DNA from: Mesostigma viride
Taxonomy: Eukaryota; Streptophyta; Mesostigmatophyceae; Mesostigmatales; Mesostigmataceae
DNA: 53,667 nucleotides
NCBI GenBank assembly: GCA_009746045.1
Contig: RPFO01000474.1
Span: forward strand, 1 to 53,667
Direction: 5' to 3'
In this document: in pieces, positions 16,510-23,674 of the stretch
Layout of the letters: each line of letters begins with the position of its first letter
How positions within the stretch are numbered: the stretch's first letter is position 1
The notes under the pieces: generated by a model
What the model was told of the DNA's origin: nothing
Databases searched by the model: none
What the model saw: the letters and a program-made list of their open reading frames with translations, nothing else
Made by a program: the position numbers and the translations under genes

Positions 16510-17041
16510 CGATGGGACGAGACGAACTCGAGTAACATGGAAAAGGTGTCGGCGCCCAAGTCCATGAGCTGGCCGCGGAGACCGGGAGGGGGGTGGGGGG
16601 CGTGCTGGGAGGGGCACGTGGACGGGTGTCGGGCAAAGGATAGAGTTCGACTTCGACCTCCGTCACGTTGGACAGTTCGGGCGAGAAAAGCACCACCTCG
16701 TCGGTCTCGTTCTTCGGGACGTACGTCTCGACGGAGTTGGGGATGACAAAAAAGTGGCCTCGGCCCGACGAGAAGTCGAGCGGGTTCATCGACGAGTGGA
16801 TAGGGATGGCCGCGTGCACCTTGTTGATGGCGTATCCGCCGACCTTGACGTAGGCGGCCGTCGTCGTCGAGGAGACGCCAGGCACCGAAGCCCACACCAG
16901 GCGACACGACTTCACGGAGGTGACGGGGTAGGGCAGTCGGAACTTGGTGTCGCCCTGCTTGTTGGTTCCGCACACGAGCACCTGCGTGCGCTTGTCGCGG
17001 CTCGGGTGGGGTCGTGCGACTCCTTCGACCACGCAATCCAT
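16506..17041 (-). CDS. Probable virion structural protein, beta-rich (frameshift near 16600)
   Basis: ATG 17041 opens a frame with the pattern SRDKRTQ...TKFRLPYPVTSVKSCRLVWASVPG, followed by strand-rich sequence (HFFVIPNSVETYV, EVEVELYPLP). This S-R-D...F-x-L-P...V-x-S-x2-L...P layout recurs in minor jelly-roll or penton-like proteins of algal and amoebal viruses. Near 16600, in a G-rich tract, reading switches to the frame ending at 16506 (LMDLGADTFSMLLEF). The structural assignment is by resemblance, not by a full domain match. Confidence 0.5.
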
Positions 17042-17181
17042 TTAGTAGAGTCGGAGAAATAATAAACGTCGCTGCGGTTTGAATCCCTTTTCGCGTGCAG
17101 ACCGCACTTCCGTTTGCCGTCGTCGGCCTCGCGGTGGCATCGTTTACCGTCTTTCGTCCTGCCCGCGCACCGCGGGGTCAT
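16912..17181 (-). CDS. Small zinc-knuckle protein
   Basis: From ATG 17181 the frame begins TPRCAGRTKDGKRCHREADD, then GKRKCGLHAKR: the C-x(8)-C...C-x2-H mini motif shared by at least four other genes. The frame stays open to 16912, overlapping the start of the 17041 gene by 130 bases; in a neighbouring frame a TAA stop sits directly before that gene's ATG, so the true end is probably near 17042 with an indel in between. The motif region is convincing; the tail is not. Confidence 0.5.
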   Translation of the reverse strand: MTPRCAGRTKDGKRCHREADDGKRKCGLHAKRDSNRSDVYYFSDSTKWIAWSKESHDPTRAATSARRCSCAEPTSRATPSSDCPTPSPP

Positions 17182-17332
17182 TTTGCCACACAAACGACTA
17201 CAAAAAAATGGATCCGTCGAGAGCCCGCGGGCGTTCGTCGGTCGACAAATCTCTCGTCGGGATTTGTCGAAACGACCGACGTCGGAGGGCGCGACGGAGG
17301 AAATTGTCGTAGTGTACCATAGATACAAGAGG

Positions 17333-17737
17333 ATGGCAAGAGACGCTCTGACCCTGTGGGGCGGCACGGCCGTCATGTCCTCGTTCGTCATGGGCATCGA
17401 GATGATGCTGCTCTTGCTGTACATCCGTCTGGAGATCAACACCGCCGCGAAAAAGGCCATCCGGAGACAGGTGGCGTCTCAGTTGGGCGAGGGGGCCAGC
17501 GATCCCATTCTTCCGGAAGACGTGGGGATGGACATGCTCGCGGATCGCGTGGTCAAGAGCGTGGCTGTCAAGGACGGCGGGGCCGAGAAGGTATACGATG
17601 ACATGGGGGGGCGGGGGTCATGTGGCTCACGATGGTGTCGTACGTCCTGCTCGCCGTGCTCGGGGCGGGGGCCTCGTACTACGCCTTGCGCGGGCGGGCC
17701 GAGAGGACGCCGGTGGAGGAGGGGTGGTGGACCGTGA
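17333..17737 (+). CDS. Membrane protein (end uncertain)
   Basis: ATG 17333 follows an AGATACA element. A hydrophobic segment at about residues 8-30 (WGGTAVMSSFVMGIEMMLLL) precedes a charged helix (NTAAKKAIRRQVASQL). Near 17600 the sequence has a G7-C-G5 tract; downstream the frame becomes Cys/Arg-rich and unnatural and overlaps the 17620 gene. Either the gene ends near the tract, or one missing G fuses it to the 17620 membrane protein. Family not recognised. Confidence 0.45.
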   Translation: MARDALTLWGGTAVMSSFVMGIEMMLLLLYIRLEINTAAKKAIRRQVASQLGEGASDPILPEDVGMDMLADRVVKSVAVKDGGAEKVYDDMGGRGSCGSRWCRTSCSPCSGRGPRTTPCAGGPRGRRWRRGGGP

Positions 17738-18507
17738 GCGTGTCTACGCTCGGATCCCTGGGCGTGATCTTGCTCGGACAGTACCTGTTCGTCAAGCTGG
17801 CCGTCATCCCGTTCTACGCGGACACGTACAACAAGATCGCGGAGGAGTCGAAACGGGTGCCGCGGTTGGAGAAGGACGACTGGAAGCTGACCTTGAAGCT
17901 GCTGTCGCCCACCCTGATCACCTTCTCGATGGCGATCGTGACCGCGATTGCCGGACGCCGGTCGACCAGCTGGAAACTCGTCCTGATGTCCGCCGTCATG
18001 ACGTGTCTGACCGGCGTCACGGAACTCGTGTCGTGGGGTTTGATGAAAGGCATCGCGGTCCCGATGGATCACGTCGTCGCGCACGTGAACAACGCCGCCC
18101 TCGTCGTCGCGAGCAAGGATGACAAGGAAACGAAAATGAAGAAGCTGAACGAGGTATTCTTCGACGGGGGGAGCGCCGGGCTGAGTTTCGCGACGTTCGC
18201 GAGCCACGCGAGGAACATGTACTGGACCCGTAAGGACGTGGAGCTCGACGCGGAGGGCAAGATCCGGCTGGTCCCGGCGGCCAAGTCGAACCGGTTTGAG
18301 ATCGGGTTCCTCTTGCTCTGTTCCGTCGTCCTCCTGCTGGTCCCCGCGGGCGCCGTCGTCTTCCGGGCCAACAAAAAGGACTCGGCCAGTCTGCTGTTCC
18401 AATGCGTGGCCCTCCTCGCGTCGTACGGCGTGTTCATCACCAAGGTCGGACAGACCACCACGATGGCGAAGATCGCGACGGGGCTGAGTCGGCCCAAGGC
18501 CGCCTAA
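17620..18507 (+). CDS. Multi-pass membrane protein
   Basis: 295 residues with at least five hydrophobic segments: about 2-22, 42-66, 95-112, 119-140 and 225-247, with a further weaker one near 255-275. A soluble loop of about 80 residues lies between the fourth and fifth. No transporter or channel signature is visible. It may form one polypeptide with the 17333 frame if a G is missing at the tract near 17600. In this block of structural genes, a virion inner-membrane protein is the simplest reading. Confidence 0.6.
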   Translation: MWLTMVSYVLLAVLGAGASYYALRGRAERTPVEEGWWTVSVSTLGSLGVILLGQYLFVKLAVIPFYADTYNKIAEESKRVPRLEKDDWKLTLKLLSPTLITFSMAIVTAIAGRRSTSWKLVLMSAVMTCLTGVTELVSWGLMKGIAVPMDHVVAHVNNAALVVASKDDKETKMKKLNEVFFDGGSAGLSFATFASHARNMYWTRKDVELDAEGKIRLVPAAKSNRFEIGFLLLCSVVLLLVPAGAVVFRANKKDSASLLFQCVALLASYGVFITKVGQTTTMAKIATGLSRPKAA

Positions 18508-18585
18508 TCGTATCCCCTGTAATCCATCGGGTGAAGTTATCGGGTTTAACAGCCTGGTGCGCCAGGAGTGCGCGGTTCTTCAACT

Positions 18586-20582
18586 TCATCGCGAGGACGG
18601 TGGCTTTGTGTGTCTGTTCCGGTTGAACACCGGGTCGTACACCAGCTGACCCAGCGGGGTGTTCAGAAGACGGTACGCGGTGTCCGCCTTCTTGCGGCCG
18701 TATCTCGCGCCCCGCAAGGCCGTCTTTCCCAACGCTTTCCCGTCTCTCACGAACACCTGGCTGTTGGCCACCAGATTGCGTCCCGCGGCGATCGCCGCGC
18801 GTTTCCCGAGACGTCCGGCCGCCTTGGCGGTCGCGAGCGCCGCGCGGCCCGCCGCCCGCGCCGCGATGTCCGCGCCTCGCACCACCGCGCGCGTGATCTC
18901 CTCCCTCCGCGTGGGCATACACGCGATCGGGGCGCGGCCGCCGGCGCGCATCCACTCCTTCCGATTGTGCACGCCGTTCATCAGGCGGCAGTCGATCGCC
19001 GTGCTCCGGAGTTTCTCCAGCATCCGGGACACCGCCTCGTCCCCGTCCCGCTTCTCGGCCTCCTGCATCACGATCTCGTCCACTCCGTCCTTCGTCAGGT
19101 ATCGGTGGACGGTCACGTCCCACTCCTTCTTGTCCACCTGGAGGTGCGAGCAGTGGCGGACGGCGCGAGCGATCGTCTGGCGTTCCGCGTTGACGGACAG
19201 CAGAGGCTCCATGATGTGGATGTGGCGCACGCTCTTCAGGTCCAGTCCCTCGTTGAACCGTTTCCGCGCCAGGATCACGTGCAGGATCCGGCCGTCCGAG
19301 TTCTCAGGAGCGTTGTACACCTGTCGGATCCTGCGCAGGCCCGTGTCCGTCGTCGGGTTCGTGTCCGACCCCAGGAGCACGTACCGTTTCTTGCTGCTCG
19401 TCGGCAGCTCGCCCGACATGGACAAGGGAGAGTAGCCCAGGGCCTCGAGCACGCGCGCCATGTCGCGGATCCCGCCCGCGTTGAAAGACGAGTACAGGTA
19501 GTGCTTCTCGTTCGGGTGTTTCGTGATCGTGTCCGCGATCTCCTTCATCTTCGGCGACAGCCGCGGCAAGGCCTGCAGCAACTTCGCCCCCGACAGGTGC
19601 GACAAACGGAGTCCGTTCGTCGCCCTCCGCGCCTCGTACAGGAACCGCTCGTTGTCACTGCTCACCTCCTTGGCCGTTTTCAGGCGGGCGCGCAACGCCG
19701 CGCGCTGTTCCGCGCTCATCGACGTCGGGTGGAGGGCGTCCGGGTTCAACCTCGGGTACACGGACGTGTCCCCCGCGTAATCCACGTACGAACACAGGCC
19801 CGCGTACGCGGACAAGGGGGAGTCGGGGCCCACCGGCGACCCTTGATCATGGACAGCAGCCACGAGATCTCTCGCTCCGTGTCCCCCGGCGTCCCGCTCA
19901 GGATGACCATGTACAGTCCCTGCGTCCGTTTCGACGGCTTGTCCAGCAACTCGCGGAGTGCGTCGTGTTCGGCCGCTTGGCCGGGCAGGGGACGGAACAG
20001 GTTCTGCACCTCGTCCATGATCAGCACCGCGTCGCGCAAAAGGTCCGGGTCCGCGTGGCGGTTCGGGCGATGCGCGCCCGTCTCGTGCGCCAATTGGGGG
20101 AAACTCATGATCCGACCTCCGCCCACGCGCGATCGGATGGCCCTCGTCGCCTCCGCGGGCGTCATCCCCTCGAAACGGGGAAACAGGGCCGCGCACTTGC
20201 CGTACTCCTCGATCGAGTTGTTGCTCGCGTTCTCGCGGCTCGTGGCCAGGTAGATGGGCCGATCCGTGTCCCAGAACGCGTCGATCGCACCCAAGGCCGT
20301 GCACGTCTTCCCGGACCCCGTCGAGTGCCACGCCAGGAACCCGCGGTGTTTGCTCCCGTGTTCGGCCACGTACCGCAGGTACATGTTGACGACGGCCTGC
20401 TGCGGGGCCTGCTTGAAGTCCCCCGTCGTCTGGGAACACGAGTTCTTGCCCACCGCGCGGTGGGGAGGGGGCGGCTGGCCTCGCACGCGGCCCTCGAAGT
20501 AGTCCTTGACGAACACCTGCGTCGTCGACGGTCGTTCCGTTTCCGCGTTCGGCCAATTCCGTGGTAGCGGGTGTACGGGCAT
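18586..20582 (-). CDS. SF2 helicase/ATPase, D6/D11-like (frameshift near 19846)
   Basis: Two minus frames join near 19846, where a G run appears one base short, giving about 665 residues. Walker A is WHSTGSGKTCTA (about residues 82-93), motif II is LIMDEVQN, motif III is ILSGTPGD, and the C-terminal helicase domain ends with QTIARAVRH as motif VI. The HxxGSGKT and DEVQN forms resemble NCLDV transcription-associated helicases such as poxvirus D6 or D11, which act in early transcription. The last 120 residues are Ala/Arg-rich and basic, perhaps for nucleic-acid binding. The start is ATG 20582, divergent from the 20639 gene. Confidence 0.7.
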
Positions 20583-20638
20583 CGTTTAGAGTATACGCGG
20601 CATTTATTTCCGATGTCTAAGTAGAATTACATCGCGCG

Positions 20639-21985
20639 ATGACGTCGATCGACAAAGTCGAAAAGGACATCCAATCCGAAGACCCGAACAGGGTGTTGGA
20701 AGCCATCGCGCAGCACAAGGATCTCGTGAAGAGTTTGAGTCACACCGCCGCGATCCACATCCGCAACGCGATGATGAAGGCGGCCGTCCTCGCCGGCGTG
20801 GAAAAGAGTGAGAACAGGCGGTACGCGGACGGACACCAGGTCGTGTACGAGCGGCTGAGGGACGCCGCGAAGGAGTTCGGACGTGTCTGGAAAAAAGGGC
20901 AGGTGCCCACGTGGGTCTCTGACAAGTTCCGGGACATGAGTTCCAGTTTCCTGACCATGGACATCCAGCGCGCGCTGCGATACGAGGGGGATCTCGACAC
21001 GAAAGAGGCCAACGCGGCGATGGGATGGGACGGAACGCCCCCGCCGGTTCCTGAGATCGATCCGCTCTCGGGGAGGAAGACCGGACGCACGGTGCCCAAG
21101 TTCTGGGTATGGGGCGTCTTCGAAGGGGCCGGGGTCGAGCCGTTGTCCTTGCAGGGTCGTTTGAAGGCCATTCGATTGTACATGGAGACCATGTCCGCCT
21201 CCAACGCCTCCGCCGCCAAGAAACTGGCGTGGGCGAGGAACTACGACCTCCTCGGGCAATCGAAAGAGAGTTCCGTGACCGCTCCGGTCCCGGCGCAGGC
21301 GACGGCTCAGTTCGACACGCGGGACTATGCCGAGAGTTTCCGGTCGAGGGATCCGCAGAGGTTGATGCACGCCACGAAGCTCGAGATGGCGATGAAAGAG
21401 GTCGGCGTGGACGCGTTGACCTTGCACGAGGCCATCCCGAAAGACGAGAGGATCAAGTGCATGCGAGACGCCTTGATCAAGGCGGCCGCCGCCAGAGGCG
21501 AGGAGTTGGCGGTCAAAGGGGACCTCGACAAGGCCGGTCTGTTCGACGAGTTGTTGGCGCGGGCCGGCGCGCTGGGTTACGTCGGCGGCGAAGGCGTGCG
21601 TGCTTTGCGCGCGTACCGCGACATGGTCCGTGATTGGCTCACGCCCGGCGCGGCGTTGGCCGCGTTGCGGATGGAGAAGGAGACCATGTCCAGGAAAGGC
21701 GACGCCGAGATGACGGACGGTCCTGTCGACACCGTCGCGGTGCTGAACCCCGACACGGGGCGGCCTACGAGGGCCGTCAGGCCCGTGTCGTGGGCGTGGC
21801 ACTGGATGGGCTTGTCGGGGATCCCCGGTCTCGCGATGAACAAGCGCGTCGAGAAAGTGGAGGCGGCGCGGGATCCGGAAGCGACGAAACTCGCGTGGTC
21901 GTTGCATTACCAGGTCCGCTCGACGGAGCCGTCCAGGGTCGACGTCGCTGCCGGTCCTCCCGCAGTCGCCCCCACCCCCCCGTGA
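20639..21985 (+). CDS. Helical hypothetical protein with internal repeat
   Basis: 448 residues, almost all helical and charged, without membrane segments. Two regions resemble each other: about residues 10-75 (EDPNRVLEAIAQHKDLVKSL) and 220-290 (RDPQRLMHATKLEMAMKEVG). Each has a D-P-x-R start and a downstream run like MRDALIKAA / IRNAMMKAA. A related segment also occurs in the next gene, suggesting a small paralogous repeat family. The stop TGA overlaps the next ATG (TGATG). A gtatac element lies at 20591. Function unknown; co-orientation with membrane genes suggests a virion component. Confidence 0.6.
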   Translation: MTSIDKVEKDIQSEDPNRVLEAIAQHKDLVKSLSHTAAIHIRNAMMKAAVLAGVEKSENRRYADGHQVVYERLRDAAKEFGRVWKKGQVPTWVSDKFRDMSSSFLTMDIQRALRYEGDLDTKEANAAMGWDGTPPPVPEIDPLSGRKTGRTVPKFWVWGVFEGAGVEPLSLQGRLKAIRLYMETMSASNASAAKKLAWARNYDLLGQSKESSVTAPVPAQATAQFDTRDYAESFRSRDPQRLMHATKLEMAMKEVGVDALTLHEAIPKDERIKCMRDALIKAAAARGEELAVKGDLDKAGLFDELLARAGALGYVGGEGVRALRAYRDMVRDWLTPGAALAALRMEKETMSRKGDAEMTDGPVDTVAVLNPDTGRPTRAVRPVSWAWHWMGLSGIPGLAMNKRVEKVEAARDPEATKLAWSLHYQVRSTEPSRVDVAAGPPAVAPTPP

Positions 21986-22566
21986 TGGAAGAGACGGCCC
22001 AGGTGGCCGAACAGGCGCAGGTCAAGGCGGAGGAGGCGATCGTGAATCAGCCGACGCCCGACAAGGTGTCCGTGAAGGATCTCGACGGCACGCTCGTCGA
22101 CGTCCGATGCGGGGCCGCGGACGCGATGGCCAGCTCTCTCGTGGACATGTGGAAAACGGGGCAGTTCAAGGTCATCCCTCGCGACTCGTTTGCTTTCGCC
22201 AAATGCCACGCGGCCTCCGACGCGCTGCGATCCAAGTTCGAGGACCCCGCCAACGCGTTGACGGCGGACGTTCGCAAGAAGAAGATCGCGGACTACGTCC
22301 GCGGTCTGCGAGCCACGGGGAGTCCCGCCGACCTGGAGATGGCGCGACAGTTCCGCGACCGGTTCGCGGAGGTCGGACTCTTCGCCACTCCGGAGGAGTT
22401 GTGGCAGCTTTCCGCGCCGGCCGATCCGTCCGCGGCCGTACCCGAGGAGTCGGCGACGACCGAGAAGAAGGAAGACGGGTACCGTACCGAAAACATCGTC
22501 GCGGTCGCAGGGATCCTCGTGGTCGTCGTCGCGCTCGTCTCGGCGTTCCTGTTCTCCAGGAAGTAG
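21985..22566 (+). CDS. C-tail-anchored membrane protein
   Basis: 193 residues. The soluble part contains a helical unit similar to those in the preceding gene (DPANALTADVRKKKIADYV), and the last 25 residues are a single membrane helix (IVAVAGILVVVVALVSAFLF) followed by SRK, so the bulk faces the cytosol or virion interior. Start and previous stop overlap, implying coupled or polycistronic arrangement in DNA, though viral genes of this type are usually transcribed singly. A ggataaatatc element follows the stop and probably drives the next gene. Confidence 0.65.
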   Translation: MEETAQVAEQAQVKAEEAIVNQPTPDKVSVKDLDGTLVDVRCGAADAMASSLVDMWKTGQFKVIPRDSFAFAKCHAASDALRSKFEDPANALTADVRKKKIADYVRGLRATGSPADLEMARQFRDRFAEVGLFATPEELWQLSAPADPSAAVPEESATTEKKEDGYRTENIVAVAGILVVVVALVSAFLFSRK

Positions 22567-22603
22567 GATAAATATCTGCGCTATCGTTGATCGTGGCCCC
22601 TCG

Positions 22604-23044
22604 ATGGTGGTGCTGCTCCCGCCCGAGTCTAGCCGAGCCGATTTTTCTTCTGCGACAACTTCGAGGATCCAGATGAACAGTGCCGGAAACGTGACGCGTG
22701 GCGTGACCGAGGAGAACGTCCGCAACTCCGCTCGCGCCAGGATCGCCAAGCCGGCGGCGGGCGGATTCTTCTCGAGCCCTCTGTTCATCGCGATCGCCGC
22801 GGTCGCGGTCATCGCGATCGTCATCTGGAAACCGTGGAGCGCGCGTTCCGGCGACGGAGGCGGCGGCGGCGAGTGCGTCACCGGGATGGTGTGCGGGTCC
22901 GAGACCGCCCCTTCGTACGGCGGCGGCGGCGGGTCTTCTCACAGCACGCAGGCCTTCCGCATGGGACAGGCCTCCGGAGTGACGAGCGGGATGCTGTCGG
23001 GCGACTACGATTCGACCTTCTCCGCTCTCCTGAACGCGCCCTGA
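22604..23044 (+). CDS. Single-pass membrane protein with Gly-rich tail
   Basis: 146 residues from ATG 22604; ATG 22673 (123 residues) is an equally good start, lying farther from the ggataaatatc element at about 22566. One membrane helix (FFSSPLFIAIAAVAVIAIVI) separates a basic N-terminus from a Gly/Ser-rich C-terminus with two Cys (GECVTGMVCG) that could form a disulfide. No family recognised. Probably a virion membrane protein by context. Confidence 0.55.
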   Translation: MVVLLPPESSRADFSSATTSRIQMNSAGNVTRGVTEENVRNSARARIAKPAAGGFFSSPLFIAIAAVAVIAIVIWKPWSARSGDGGGGGECVTGMVCGSETAPSYGGGGGSSHSTQAFRMGQASGVTSGMLSGDYDSTFSALLNAP

Positions 23045-23068
23045 TAAAATTGTGTCCTGTATCTATAA

Positions 23069-23674
23069 ATGCCCCCCAGCGCGTCTGCGTTAACGGATGC
23101 CCTCCGGGGCGCCGACGAACTGAAGACCGCCACCACGGCGGCCGACGCTGCCGCCGACGCGAAGAAGACGACCGAGATCGCCAAGGAAATCGAGAGGCTT
23201 CAGGCTCTCCAGAAGGCCGAGCAGGCCAGCGCGGCCGGCAAGTCGGCGGACGCCGTCAGCGAGGCCGCCTCGAAGAGTTTCAGGGAGAGAGCGACCGACT
23301 TTGCGAGGCGGTACGGCGTGGAGGCCGTCGGAGGGGCTTTCGCCACCGTCGCCGGCATGTTGATCGTGAACTCTGTGTTCAACAAGAACGACGATAAGGA
23401 AGGAGGCGCGGGGGATGGGACGGGTGCAGGGGACGAAGAGGAGGGCGGCGGGTCTATCGCGGACAAAATCAAGAGTGTCATAATTGTCCTGTTGGTCATT
23501 ACGGTCGTAATTGGAATCATTTATTATTCTTGGAAAAAACGTACGGATTCATCCGCAGGAACAAACGTAACCGTGCAAGCCAACTTCGAGCCTATGCCAT
23601 ACAACATGCCGTACTACGCTCCTCCCCCTACCGCTAGCAATATGCCGTTCAACAGGACGGCGATGACAGGGTGA
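23069..23674 (+). CDS. Two-segment membrane protein
   Basis: 201 residues. An Ala/Lys/Glu-rich coiled-coil-like N-terminus (about 1-70) is followed by a weak hydrophobic stretch (VGGAFATVAGMLIVNSVF, about 92-109), an acidic Gly-rich linker, a strong membrane helix (VIIVLLVITVVIGIIYYSW, about 138-156), and a Pro/Asn/Tyr-rich tail (MPYNMPYYAPPP). The start lies just after a gtatctataa element. Base composition falls sharply at about 23480-23600. The stop abuts the 3' end of the reductase gene. Confidence 0.6.
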   Translation: MPPSASALTDALRGADELKTATTAADAAADAKKTTEIAKEIERLQALQKAEQASAAGKSADAVSEAASKSFRERATDFARRYGVEAVGGAFATVAGMLIVNSVFNKNDDKEGGAGDGTGAGDEEEGGGSIADKIKSVIIVLLVITVVIGIIYYSWKKRTDSSAGTNVTVQANFEPMPYNMPYYAPPPTASNMPFNRTAMTG

